Shown: positions 16,073 to 24,905, counted from the stretch's first letter. The stretch: DNA of 42,474 nucleotides from CALZJC01 sp041574955 (GCA_041574955.1 JBFGNS010000014.1:1-42474), one strand, 5' to 3'. Numbers and translations: made by a program. The notes: generated by a model not told the origin, from the sequence alone.

Positions 16073-19000
16073 GTGGAACCCCGCCAGCTCCAGGAGCTGA
16101 CCGTGCCCGGCACCGATCGCGCGCTGGTCTACGAGCGCGACGCCGCCGGCGGGCTGTTGCGTCTGAGCGCCGGCGACACCGTCTACCTCGAGTACCGGGA
16201 CGGCCGCCTGATTCTGGGTGACGGGCTGGCCGAGGTGCGCGAGGCGACGTTGCCGCGCGCGGTGCTGCGCCAGGTGCGGGCCGCCGGCCGCACCTGGACC
16301 GAGGTCTACCGCTGGGACGGTTCCGGCCGGCTGGTGCACGTCGACGGCGTCGACGTGGAGCGCGACGAGCGCCACCGGGTCACCCGCTGCGCGGGGGCGG
16401 GCGGCGAATGGCGCTACCGTTACGAGGGCGACCGGCTGGCGGCGATCGCAGGGCCGGCGGGCGAGCGGCGGCTCGAGCACGGCGCCGAGGGCCGCCCCGA
16501 GCTGGTGTGCGAGAACGGCTCGACGCGGGAGGTGGCCTACGACCGCGCCGGGCGCCGCCGCGACGCGTCGGCGGCGCCGGCCGGCTGGAGCTTCGACGAG
16601 CTCGGCCGGCTGTGGACCATCGCGGGCCCGGGTGGCCGCATCGAGGCGACCTTCCTGTGGGACGGCTTCGCCTGCATCGGCCGCATCGACGGGCCTCCGG
16701 GCGAGCCGCTGGCCGCGGCGTTCTCGCTCGATCCGTCGCTCACCCCGGTGCGCATCGTCACCGCCGAGCGGGTCGTCAGGGTGCCGCGAGACGCCTTCGG
16801 CGAGTCGCTGCTCGGCCACCGCAAGGTGCCCGGCCTCTACGGTGGGGCGGTCCACCACCGCCTGGTGCAGCTCAAGCAGCGCACCCTCGACCCGGCGCTC
16901 GGCGCCTTCGACCGCCCCGACCCGTTCCACGGCGGCCTGCTCGACCCGCGCCGCGAGCAGGGCTTCGAGGGACCCCTGTGGGTGGACAGCGCCGCCGCCG
17001 GCCCGTATGCGGTTTGCCAGCACGACGCCGTTGGCCGCGCCGATCCCACCGGCGGCATCTCGGTCGGCCTGCTGCTCAGCGACCTCACCTGGTCGTACCA
17101 GAACAACGTCGCCAGCTGGCTGGGCTTCCAGTTCGTCATCAACCAGATCTTCTTCACCCTCTACCTGCTGCTCGAGGCGTTCTCCTTCGGCCACTTCGAC
17201 CCCGGCCGCGGCAGCTTCTTCTCGAACGCCAGCACCGCCTTCTCATGGTCGGGCTTGAGCGCGGTGAGCCACGACCAGTGGGGCGTGCGGGTTGGCGGCG
17301 TGCTGTCGCCCGACGACCAGGCGTGGACCTACCAGCACCTGGTGATGACGCAGCCGACCTACATGCGCGACTACCGCGCGGCGCGGCTGTTCGATCCGCA
17401 GGGCGAGTTCCGGCCCAACCTGTACGGCACGCTGCTCCAGGTGGTGCCCGACGACGGAGCGCCGATCCTGTTGCGCGGCAGCCGGCCGACGCCGGTCGCC
17501 CTCGGCCGTGGGTGGACGCGTGCCGGCGGCCGGGCGGAGCCGGTGATACCCGGATCCCGGGTGCCGTTCTTCCCGTCGGGGGCGTTTCATTTCGACGACA
17601 CCTACGACGGTACCGAAGGCCGGCCGCTGGTCGAGTCGCCCCAGGGGGCGACGCTGCGCGACCTGGTGCCGGGCGAGGTGATCGGCACCGGAACCCTCGA
17701 CAGCGCCCCGTCGATGGTGCTGCTCGATGGCGCCCAGGGGATGGTCGCGGACGACCTGGTCCTGCTCACCGAGCCGGACGTGGCATCGGCGATCGTCCGC
17801 ATCGTCTCGCTTACCGAGATCGGCGGTGAGGTCGTCCTCGCCGGCCAGACGGTGGCGGCGCCCGCCTTGCTAGAGCTGGACGCCAGCGCCGCCACGCTGG
17901 AGGTGGGATCGGAAGGACTGGTCCTGGACCGTCTGGGCGCTCCCGATCAGGAGGTCCTGCCGGGCGTGGAGCCCAACCTGCTCGATCTCCCGGGCAGCGC
18001 CGCCGAGTACGCCGCCGGCAACGCGCTGCGGCTCAGCCAGGGCGGAGAGGTGGTCGGCTCGAGCACGATCGCGCGCTTGGAGGCGCGGCTCGATCTGGAC
18101 CAGACGCTGAACGGGCTGGCCCAGCCGCTCACGCTGGTTGTCGCCGACCTCGCGGACCCGGCGGCGGCGCCGGAGAACGCCGTGGTCGCAGCCGCCACCC
18201 AGCTCGACTTCACCGGCGGTCCGGTGCCGGCGGAGGGCGACATGATCGAGGTCACCGACGGCGTCACGACGGTCGGGGTGGTGATCACCGGCAACCCGGG
18301 CGGCGACCTCCGCGACGTCGACCGCGATCTTCTCGCGCTCGGCCTGCCCGCCGGCGCGGTGAACTGGCGAGCGTTGATCCGGGGCGCCGTGCTCGGCAGG
18401 CGCGCCGACGCGCCGGAGGCCGAGGCGCGGGTCACCTACGCCCCGGACAGCCTCCGGACCGCGCCGGCCGGTGGCTTCCTGCGCGCCGAGGCCGGCGACG
18501 GCACGGTCGCCGTACGGACGGTCACCGGGCGCGCCTACGATGCCGTGGTGCTGCACATCGACCTGCCGGGAGATGCAGCGGCGCCCTACGACGTCGAGCG
18601 CTTCGACCTCGTCGAGCCGCACGTGACCGGGCTGCGTCTGGGGGTCATCCTGACCCTGGAGCTGGACCCCGAGGTGGCGCTGGAGGGGCCGGTTCTGCAG
18701 CTCAGCCAGTTCCTCCAGGACGACCTGGCAGCGTTGCCGATCACGCCGGTGGTCAACGTCGGGGCGATCGCCGACGCCGTGGCGCGTGGTCCCGTAGCTG
18801 CCGGCGGCTTGTCGGTGTCCCAGCTGGTGGTGCTGACCGATGCGGGCGGCGGCCGCGAGCTGGCCTACACGCGCCGGCTGCGTGAGACCTACACGCTCGA
18901 TCGCGACCTCGACGTCGCAGCGGACACGGTCGAGCTGGTGACGCTCGAGGGCGCGGGGCACAACTACAACGCGCGCCATCTGGGTACGGTGACCGTCGAG

Positions 19001-22000
19001 GACGCCGCCGGTACGCTCGTCGTCGCGGCCGGCGACGACGTCGAGCTGGACTGGCAGGGTGCGGCCAACCAGTTCCGGGTCAGCGAGGTCGACGGCACGA
19101 CGCTGGTTCTCGTGGGTGGCGGCGACCAGCAGGCCCAGCTGACCGACGCCGTCGCCAACGTGGCTCCCGTCGTCATCGTGCCGGACGACGCCGGGTTGAT
19201 GGTGACGGTACTGCCGGAGGTGACCGTCGACGGCAACGCGGTGCGCTCCCACATGCCGAGCTTCAGCGTCGGCGAGCTGGTGCAGGTGGTGTGGGGCGGT
19301 GTAGAGCAGCTGCGGGTGGCCGCGGTCGACGGCGGCAACCGCTTCACCCTCGAGAACCCGGCCGACCCCGACGCGCTGAGCCTGCCGCGCATCCGCCGGC
19401 TGCAGCCGGCCAACCCGAACAACGGCGGCACGCGCGTCGGGTTGTCCGGGGCTTTGGTGGCGAACCGTGACTGGGCTTTCGACGTCCTCGCGAGCGGCGC
19501 GGCCGACGATGCCGTCGTAGGCGTGGTCGACGACGAGGCGACACTGCCGGCCGTGGTAACCGGAGTAGCGGGCGACCTGGAAGTCGAGCTCGCCGCGGCC
19601 CCGGGGATCAACGTCACGGCCATCAACGACCCCGCCGAGGGGTTGGTGGGGACGCGGCTGGCGCCCTCCTACGCCCAGGACGGCTCCACGGTGCGCATCC
19701 CGTTGGAGACCTTGAGTCTGGCGCCGCTCAGCGCGCCGAGCGAGAACCTCACCGTGGCGGTGCCGTTCCGTCCGGGAGAGGTGACCCGGCGCGGCCAGCT
19801 CGGGACCGGCACCACGCTGGTGCCCGAGCGGCTGGGCGCCCACCAGCTGGACCGGCCGCAAAGCCTGATCGACCACGAGCTGTGGCATACCCGTCAGTGC
19901 CAGGAGCTCGGTCCAGTTCTGCTCGCCTACACCCCGCTGTGGCTGATCGAGCTGGCGGTCGAGGGCATGGCGCGGCTCGACTGGATCCGCGACCTCGACC
20001 TGCCGGCGTTCTCCGAGTTCGTGGACGGACGGGTGGTCGACGGCGGGCAGGAGGGCAAGCGGTTCCTGAGTGTAGCCGGCTCGGGTTACTCGCAACGGGA
20101 CCGCGTCCAGATCGCCTACGGCCGGAGCCTCGCCTCGGCCGTCCTGGGGCCGCCGAGCGAGCACGGCTACCTGCTCGACAGCGGCGAGGTCCCGCTGGGC
20201 GACGTGCGGGTACGGCGTCAGAACAACTCGTGCGCCTGGGACGTCATCTACACCTTCCTCAAGACGACGACGGTCGGCGGCGTCGTCAACAACCTGGCGA
20301 TCACCACCTACGGCGGCCTGATCTTCGGCATCTACAAGATCGTGCAGGCGATCGTGCGCTCCCGCACCAAGAGCGTCAAGGCCACCGTGGATGCGGACTC
20401 CCGCTTCCTGACGGTGCCGAACTCGAACGACCTGCTCAAGGTGCAGCGCGCCTCGTTCATCACCATCGAGGCGGACGACCAGCCCACCATCGTGCGCGGC
20501 GTCGAACGGTTGAGCACGTTCGGCGGCGAGGTGGGCGAACCGGGCGCCCAGGGGCGGGTCGAGCTCAAGGCGCCGTGTGGCCGTACCGGCGAGGTCGAGA
20601 TCGCGACCTACAGTCTCAGCGGCGCCAACGCGCTGTGGGACTGGCACGACTACTACCCCGCCCGCCTGCCGGACCGGCAGCAGCTCCACACCATCGAGGT
20701 GCTGCGGGTCGGCAGCGAGCGCCTCGAGCTCGAGCCGCTGGACGCCGTCACCGTGACGATGGGCGAGCAGTCGAAGCGGACCTCGGTCACCGCACGGGTG
20801 GGCCCCGACACCTACGAGCTCGAGCACCCGGTGCTGTTCGAGGGGCTCGCCGGCGGCGAGGGCCCGAGCGAGGCAGTCCTGTTGATCGCCAAGGTGGGCG
20901 AGAACGACCCGCTCGGCGGTTACGAGAGCTTCGTGATCAACAACTTCCTGGGCATGGGGTGGCTGCGCTGGGTGACCGATCCGTGGGGCAACCTGGAGTA
21001 CCGGGTGGAGACTCCGGCGGACGAGGCCCGCGAGTCGCAGTTCGCCGCGGGGGTGGGCGGCGTCTTCGCCGAGATCTTTCTGCGCCTCGGCCGCTACGCC
21101 TTTGGCACTCGCTCCTGGACCATGCTGCCGCCGCTGTTCGGCGAGGTCTTCCACGACAACTTCTACCGCCGCGCCAACTCCCACCTGGCCTGGATGGAAC
21201 AGACCGCGTCGGAGAACAGCGGCAACCTCTACAGCCCGCTGGGCCGGCTCAAGGGGCCGGCGCACCCCGGCGATCTCCAGGACCTGGTTCAGAGCCCCCT
21301 GGCGTACGTCGGCGACATCGGCACCTACTGGTTCTTCGACGCTGACAACCACACCGGCACGGTGGTCGAGTTCGGGCGCGGCGACGCCCCCGGGGCCAAC
21401 CTCCGCGACCGGCCACGGGTGGTTCCGTCGCTCCACCTGACCGCCGTGGCCGAGGACGACAGCGGCGAGCCGAACCTGAGGTCCGGCGTGGACGCGGCGG
21501 TCACCGACCCGGGGCTGGACGTGCCCGACGTCTTCTTCATCAAGGACGCCGACCCGCGGGCCGCGCGCCAGACAGGGCCGCCCGGATTCCGCTCCACCAA
21601 TGCCGGGCTGGTGCCGTGGCGGTTCGACTTCGGCTGGACCAGTCAGCTCCAGAAGACGGTGGGGGCCTACGTCGCCTTTTCGCGCCCGCCGGGAGGAGCC
21701 GCCGGCCTCCACCGGTTGACGGTGGCCAACGGCATCGGCCAGGGAGAGGAGGGCCGCGAGGCGCAGGAGAACGACGCCCGTTGGGGGGACGGCCCGGCGC
21801 AGAGGCTGTTCTTCGAGCGCAGCCCGCGTGACGTCACCGTGACCCTGGCCGGCGCCGAGCGCGCCAACTCCGACGCTGTCACCCTGCTGCGGACCCAGCA
21901 GGTGCGGCTCGGCGTGTCCCCCAACGGCGACCGTCGCTACGCCGCCAGCCTGCTGCGCCCAGCGGCGGGCGATGTCCTGCGGCTCGAGGAGGACCTGCTG

Positions 22001-22798
22001 CTGGTGGCCCGCGGCAGAAGCGGCAGCGAGCCGGTGGAGGTGTGCCGGATCTACCGCTACGACGCCGCCTCCGACAGCTTCGACTCCGGCGAGCTGCAGC
22101 GTTTCGGCCTCCACCTGCCACGCGACGTGCGCATTCCGGTGCGGCTGCTCGAGATCGAGGTGGTCGACGTCCTGCCGGTGGTGGCGGCGCTGCCGGCGGC
22201 GGTGCCCGACACCCTCTACGACGATCCGCCCGCGCCGCTGGCGGCCGGCGGCGAGGTGTTCGTGCTGGTGGCGTCGAGCGTGCGCGACTTCGACGCCGTG
22301 GCCGCCTTCACCGGCGGGCCGCCGGCGCCCGTCACCGCGCCGCGGCCTGTGATCGCAGACGCAACCGCCGACGCCGGCGAGACGCTGCGCGCCTTCCTCG
22401 GGGCCGGCGCCGCCTTCCGCGTGTCGGTGGCCGCCGCCGACCCGCCAGAGGAGCCGGCCGAGGTCACTTTCTCGGTCGAGGTCGGCACCGACGGCAACAC
22501 CGCAGACCTGGCGGTGGCGATTCCGCTCGCGCCCCACTTCCAGCTCGTCGACACCGGCGGCGGCTTCTCGGTGAGCGCCGGCGACAGCCTCGTCGTGCGG
22601 GCCGAGAGCGGTGGCACGCCGCTCGACGTCACCTCGCCGGTGGTCACCCCGGCCGCCGGCGTCACCCCCACAGTGGCCGGCGCCGAGGTCACGCTGGCGG
22701 TCGCCCCCGGCACCGCCCCCGGCGTCCGCCAGCTGCTGGTCACCAGCAGCGCCGACCCTGCCCAGCGGGCCCGCCGCACCTTCCAGATCGTGCCCTGA
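16073..22798 (+). CDS. Giant RHS-core protein with HELWH metallopeptidase motif (2241 aa), candidate cargo
   Basis: GTG 16073 abuts the preceding stop. Residues about 15-260 hold roughly seven degenerate YD-type repeats (YRWDGSGRLVHVDG, WSFDELGRLWTIAGPGG). Residues 270-328 are an RHS-associated core: RTLDPALGAFDRPDP then YAVCQHDAVGRADPTGG. After it come a hydrophobic stretch (349-370) and about 800 residues of beta-rich sequence. HELWH lies at 1268-1272 within SLIDHELWHTRQ, followed by GPVLLAYTPLWLIELAVEG, with Glu1293 and Glu1297 as possible third zinc ligands. A second hydrophobic stretch is at about 1398-1428. The last 200 residues look like Ig-type beta-sandwiches. HExxH is the gluzincin zinc-binding pattern; activity is inferred. 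The RHS part is far too short for a full RHS cage. As last gene of the operon it may be cargo or a surface tip. Confidence 0.7.
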   Translation: MEPRQLQELTVPGTDRALVYERDAAGGLLRLSAGDTVYLEYRDGRLILGDGLAEVREATLPRAVLRQVRAAGRTWTEVYRWDGSGRLVHVDGVDVERDERHRVTRCAGAGGEWRYRYEGDRLAAIAGPAGERRLEHGAEGRPELVCENGSTREVAYDRAGRRRDASAAPAGWSFDELGRLWTIAGPGGRIEATFLWDGFACIGRIDGPPGEPLAAAFSLDPSLTPVRIVTAERVVRVPRDAFGESLLGHRKVPGLYGGAVHHRLVQLKQRTLDPALGAFDRPDPFHGGLLDPRREQGFEGPLWVDSAAAGPYAVCQHDAVGRADPTGGISVGLLLSDLTWSYQNNVASWLGFQFVINQIFFTLYLLLEAFSFGHFDPGRGSFFSNASTAFSWSGLSAVSHDQWGVRVGGVLSPDDQAWTYQHLVMTQPTYMRDYRAARLFDPQGEFRPNLYGTLLQVVPDDGAPILLRGSRPTPVALGRGWTRAGGRAEPVIPGSRVPFFPSGAFHFDDTYDGTEGRPLVESPQGATLRDLVPGEVIGTGTLDSAPSMVLLDGAQGMVADDLVLLTEPDVASAIVRIVSLTEIGGEVVLAGQTVAAPALLELDASAATLEVGSEGLVLDRLGAPDQEVLPGVEPNLLDLPGSAAEYAAGNALRLSQGGEVVGSSTIARLEARLDLDQTLNGLAQPLTLVVADLADPAAAPENAVVAAATQLDFTGGPVPAEGDMIEVTDGVTTVGVVITGNPGGDLRDVDRDLLALGLPAGAVNWRALIRGAVLGRRADAPEAEARVTYAPDSLRTAPAGGFLRAEAGDGTVAVRTVTGRAYDAVVLHIDLPGDAAAPYDVERFDLVEPHVTGLRLGVILTLELDPEVALEGPVLQLSQFLQDDLAALPITPVVNVGAIADAVARGPVAAGGLSVSQLVVLTDAGGGRELAYTRRLRETYTLDRDLDVAADTVELVTLEGAGHNYNARHLGTVTVEDAAGTLVVAAGDDVELDWQGAANQFRVSEVDGTTLVLVGGGDQQAQLTDAVANVAPVVIVPDDAGLMVTVLPEVTVDGNAVRSHMPSFSVGELVQVVWGGVEQLRVAAVDGGNRFTLENPADPDALSLPRIRRLQPANPNNGGTRVGLSGALVANRDWAFDVLASGAADDAVVGVVDDEATLPAVVTGVAGDLEVELAAAPGINVTAINDPAEGLVGTRLAPSYAQDGSTVRIPLETLSLAPLSAPSENLTVAVPFRPGEVTRRGQLGTGTTLVPERLGAHQLDRPQSLIDHELWHTRQCQELGPVLLAYTPLWLIELAVEGMARLDWIRDLDLPAFSEFVDGRVVDGGQEGKRFLSVAGSGYSQRDRVQIAYGRSLASAVLGPPSEHGYLLDSGEVPLGDVRVRRQNNSCAWDVIYTFLKTTTVGGVVNNLAITTYGGLIFGIYKIVQAIVRSRTKSVKATVDADSRFLTVPNSNDLLKVQRASFITIEADDQPTIVRGVERLSTFGGEVGEPGAQGRVELKAPCGRTGEVEIATYSLSGANALWDWHDYYPARLPDRQQLHTIEVLRVGSERLELEPLDAVTVTMGEQSKRTSVTARVGPDTYELEHPVLFEGLAGGEGPSEAVLLIAKVGENDPLGGYESFVINNFLGMGWLRWVTDPWGNLEYRVETPADEARESQFAAGVGGVFAEIFLRLGRYAFGTRSWTMLPPLFGEVFHDNFYRRANSHLAWMEQTASENSGNLYSPLGRLKGPAHPGDLQDLVQSPLAYVGDIGTYWFFDADNHTGTVVEFGRGDAPGANLRDRPRVVPSLHLTAVAEDDSGEPNLRSGVDAAVTDPGLDVPDVFFIKDADPRAARQTGPPGFRSTNAGLVPWRFDFGWTSQLQKTVGAYVAFSRPPGGAAGLHRLTVANGIGQGEEGREAQENDARWGDGPAQRLFFERSPRDVTVTLAGAERANSDAVTLLRTQQVRLGVSPNGDRRYAASLLRPAAGDVLRLEEDLLLVARGRSGSEPVEVCRIYRYDAASDSFDSGELQRFGLHLPRDVRIPVRLLEIEVVDVLPVVAALPAAVPDTLYDDPPAPLAAGGEVFVLVASSVRDFDAVAAFTGGPPAPVTAPRPVIADATADAGETLRAFLGAGAAFRVSVAAADPPEEPAEVTFSVEVGTDGNTADLAVAIPLAPHFQLVDTGGGFSVSAGDSLVVRAESGGTPLDVTSPVVTPAAGVTPTVAGAEVTLAVAPGTAPGVRQLLVTSSADPAQRARRTFQIVP

Positions 22799-22930
22799 GC
22801 GCGCGAATCCGGGCGCCCGGCTCCCGCCGCCCCGACAGCGGCTCCCGAGCCACCCCGGAGCTGCGCCCGCCGGGAGGTCCCCGGGCCGAAGCGACTCGCC
22901 CCGTCTCCTCGGGGGGCCCCCGGGACGCGG

Positions 22931-22936
22931 TAGATT
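22931..22936 (+). promoter_or_regulatory. Candidate -10 element upstream of the YdjM-like gene
   Basis: TAGATT stands out in the GC-rich 185-bp gap 22799-22983 and lies 47 bases before ATG 22984. No convincing -35 is visible. The rest of the gap holds only GC-rich self-complementary stretches (for example GCCGC...GCGGC at 22826-22842) without a T tract, so no terminator can be called. Confidence 0.3.
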
Positions 22937-22983
22937 CGCCGCCCAGACGGCGCGCCGCTGCGGCGCGCCGCCGGTGAAACCCG

Positions 22984-24069
22984 ATGGACCCGCTCACCCA
23001 CACCCTGGTCGGAGCCTCGCTGGCGGCGACCCGGCTGGGCAGGACCACCCGGCTGGCGGCGCCGGCGCTGGTGGTGGGCGCCAACCTGCCGGACGTCGAC
23101 GTGCTGTCGTACTTCGCCGGCAGCGACGCGGCGCTGGCTTTTCGACGCGGCTGGACCCACGGCCCGGCGGCGCTGGTGGTGCTGCCGGCGGTGCTGGCCG
23201 CGCTGCTGTGGGCGTGGGGCCGCCGGCGCGGCGGGGCCGCCGACGGGCGGCCGCTGGCCGCCGGCCGGCTGGCCGGCTTGTGCTATCTCTCCTGCCTCAC
23301 CCACCCGGCGCTCGACTGGCTCAACACCTACGGCATGCGCTGGGGGATGCCGTGGAGCGCACGGTGGTTCTACGGCGACGCGGTCTACATCATGGACCCT
23401 TGGCTGTGGCTGATCCTGGGCGGTGCCTGGCTGCTGGCGCGGCGCCCGGGCCGCGGGCTGCTGGTGACCTTCGCCGTGCTCGCGGCGCTGCTGGTGGCGG
23501 TGGTGGCGGCGCGGGCGCCGCTGTACCTGCCGCTGGTGGCGGCGGTGGCGGTGGTGCTGCTGGCGGCGCTGGTGTGGCGCCCGCCCGCGCGGCTGTCGCG
23601 CCGGACCCTGGCGGTCGCCTCGCTGGCCGCCGGCGCGGGCTACGTCGCCGTCCTGATGGCGGTGCAGGGGGCGGCCGAGTCGCGGGTGCGCGCCGAGCTG
23701 GAGCGGCTGGGGGTCGCGCCGGTCGAGGAGCTGATGGTCGGCCCGGTGCCGGCCGATCCGCTGAGCTGGGACGTGGTCGTCGGCTCCGGCGGGGCGTACC
23801 GCTGGGGCCGGTTCCGCTGGCTGTCCGAGCCGGCCCTGGAGCTGGCGGGCGAGCGGCTGCCGGCGGCCCGGATCGATCCGCTCTGGCAGCGCGTCGAGCA
23901 GAGCGGCGCCGTGCCCGGCTTTCGTCTGTGGGCGCGCTTTCCGTGGCTCGAGAGCGAGCCGGTGGCGGGCGGGCTGCGCGTCTACCTGATGGACGCCCGC
24001 TACGTGCGCCGCCGGGCGGCGGGCGGCTTCGGGGCCGCCTCTGTCACCCTGCCGCCGGCCGATCCGTGA
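22984..24069 (+). CDS. YdjM-family inner-membrane metal-dependent hydrolase-like protein
   Basis: A 361-residue membrane protein that opens MDPLTHTLVGASLAATRLG and continues with GANLPDVDVLSYF, RGWTHGPAALVVLP, THPALDWLNTYG and WFYGDAVYIMDPWLWLILG. These His/Asp-bearing blocks define the YdjM family (metal-dependent hydrolase-like membrane proteins). About five to six hydrophobic segments span residues 60-240, followed by a soluble C-terminal domain (about 240-361). The exact substrate of the family is not known; some members are linked to the SOS response. The gene is convergent with the DUF4920 gene and their 3' ends overlap by 26 bp. It is separated from the injection operon by 185 bp and probably has its own promoter. 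Confidence 0.85.
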   Translation: MDPLTHTLVGASLAATRLGRTTRLAAPALVVGANLPDVDVLSYFAGSDAALAFRRGWTHGPAALVVLPAVLAALLWAWGRRRGGAADGRPLAAGRLAGLCYLSCLTHPALDWLNTYGMRWGMPWSARWFYGDAVYIMDPWLWLILGGAWLLARRPGRGLLVTFAVLAALLVAVVAARAPLYLPLVAAVAVVLLAALVWRPPARLSRRTLAVASLAAGAGYVAVLMAVQGAAESRVRAELERLGVAPVEELMVGPVPADPLSWDVVVGSGGAYRWGRFRWLSEPALELAGERLPAARIDPLWQRVEQSGAVPGFRLWARFPWLESEPVAGGLRVYLMDARYVRRRAAGGFGAASVTLPPADP

Positions 24070-24571
24070 GCCGGGCGCCTGTGCCGCGCAGGCGGATCAT
24101 GCGGTACGGGCCGGGTCCCGGCTCGGCGGTCTCGGGATCGAACGCCTCGCCCTTCTCCTCGGCGCGGTGAGCCAGCCAGGCGAGGTAGCTCTCGCGGCTC
24201 ATCTCGACCGCCTCGACGACGCCCTGGGCGGCCGCCAGACGCCCCCTGGCGTCGGCCGGGAAGACGATCACGTCGTCCTCGACCTTGACCTGGAGGCTGG
24301 CCGCTTCGTCGCCGACCTGGATCCAGCAGCCCTTGCGCGGGCAGACGTCGAGCACGCCGCCTTCGATGCGCACCGTCTTGCCGACGAAGGCGTCGGGATC
24401 GGCCAGGATGTCGGCGATCGGGGTCGCCTGCTCGAGCTCGACGCCCTCGCCGTAGACCCCAGCCTGGCCGGCGGCGGCCGGCGCCGGGGCCAGCGGCAGC
24501 GTGGCCAGGCAGGCAGCGAGGAAGACGCCGGCGACTGCCGGCGGTGAGGGGCGGAACCTGTTCGGACGCAT
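24044..24571 (-). CDS. Secreted DUF4920 protein
   Basis: The 175-residue protein starts with a signal peptide (basic MRPNRFR, hydrophobic AVAGVFLAACLATLPLA, cleavage likely after APAAA). The mature part has the DUF4920 pattern: YGEGVELEQATPIADILADP, GKTVRIEGGVLDVCPRKGCWIQVGD, LQVKVEDDVIVFPADARG, VVEAVEMSRESYLAWLAH. The CPRKGCW motif with two Cys is conserved in the family and could bind metal or form a disulphide. ATG at 24571 has AAGGAGG nine bases upstream; the GTG directly before it (24574) is an equally possible start. A longer upstream extension lacks a ribosome site and would bury the signal peptide. Function of DUF4920 is unknown; an OB-like periplasmic fold is my guess from the strand pattern. 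Confidence 0.85.
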   Translation of the reverse strand: MRPNRFRPSPPAVAGVFLAACLATLPLAPAPAAAGQAGVYGEGVELEQATPIADILADPDAFVGKTVRIEGGVLDVCPRKGCWIQVGDEAASLQVKVEDDVIVFPADARGRLAAAQGVVEAVEMSRESYLAWLAHRAEEKGEAFDPETAEPGPGPYRMIRLRGTGARLTDRPAAG

Positions 24572-24580
24572 CACGGGTTT

Positions 24581-24587
24581 CCTCCTT
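24581..24587 (-). promoter_or_regulatory. Ribosome binding site of the DUF4920 gene
   Basis: On the minus strand this reads AAGGAGG, six bases before GTG 24574 and nine before ATG 24571. It rules out the longer upstream start. Confidence 0.75.
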
Positions 24588-24593
24588 GCGATC

Positions 24594-24599
24594 AGTCTA
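24594..24599 (-). promoter_or_regulatory. Candidate -10 element of the DUF4920 gene
   Basis: Minus strand TAGACT, one of a set of TA...T hexamers found just before genes in this window. A start of transcription about seven bases on would leave a short leader carrying the AAGGAGG site. No clear -35. Confidence 0.35.
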
Positions 24600-24706
24600 C
24601 GGGATGGGCGGCGCCGGGGCGACCGCCAAGCCCGGATCGCCTGGCCTGGTCGTCTCACCGGGCCGCTGCTGTGCGTCCGGAGGCACCAGGCAGCTGCGGC
24701 CGCTCG

Positions 24707-24737
24707 CCGAGCGGCTCGGTGAGGAGTTCAGGCTAGA
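24707..24737 (+). repeat. 31-bp element, copy 1 (28/31 identical to 33617-33647)
   Basis: An ungapped comparison with 33617-33647 gives 25 of 27 identical bases in the core 24711-24737, including the first 13 bases and the last 10. It ends in TCAGGCTAGA, directly followed by the TAGAAT hexamer. It lies 175 bp before the BMP lipoprotein gene. A shared promoter or regulator-binding site is the likely meaning. Confidence 0.6.
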
Positions 24738-24739
24738 AT
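24734..24739 (+). promoter_or_regulatory. Candidate -10 element of the nucleobase-uptake operon
   Basis: TAGAAT differs from TATAAT at one base and is unusual in this GC-rich context. It overlaps the end of the 31-bp shared element and would give a leader of about 165 bases before ATG 24912. No standard -35 is seen. Confidence 0.35.
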
Positions 24740-24900
24740 GCGCCACGCAAGCAGGTTTCAGCGAGGGAGGGGGGGGCCGCGGCGGCGCTACCGGCGCACC
24801 GGCAGCGGTCGCGGCGTCGGCCGGCGCTCCTGGCGTCCGCGGTGCGCCGGCGACGGTCCCCACCCGGCCGAGCGCGCCGCCGCTCGCGGCCCAACCCGAA

Positions 24901-24905
24901 AGGAG
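24901..24905 (+). promoter_or_regulatory. Ribosome binding site deciding the lipoprotein start
   Basis: AGGAG, six bases before ATG 24912. The start it selects gives a proper lipoprotein signal peptide, unlike the upstream in-frame ATG at 24738. Confidence 0.75.

Noticed and set aside
12509..17194. A 1561-residue open frame on the minus strand
   Set aside because: It runs antisense to the end of the 11266 gene, the 1078-residue gene and the start of the RHS gene, with low-complexity Arg/His/Gln-rich composition. Sense genes have motifs and overlaps; the antisense frame is a GC-bias shadow.
17870..22537. A 1555-residue open frame on the minus strand
   Set aside because: Antisense to the RHS-core giant, with repetitive His/Arg/Gly composition and no recognisable domain. 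It is explained by the codon bias of the sense gene.
16073..22798. RHS giant as a T6SS effector
   Set aside because: No T6SS membrane-complex gene is present, the PAAR protein is separate, and the hub and spike are split, all pointing to a phage-tail-like or eCIS particle instead. Not fully excluded, because flanking DNA is unseen.
22799..22930. Terminator after the injection operon
   Set aside because: Several GC-rich self-complementary stretches are present, but none has a T tract and such stretches are common in this DNA.
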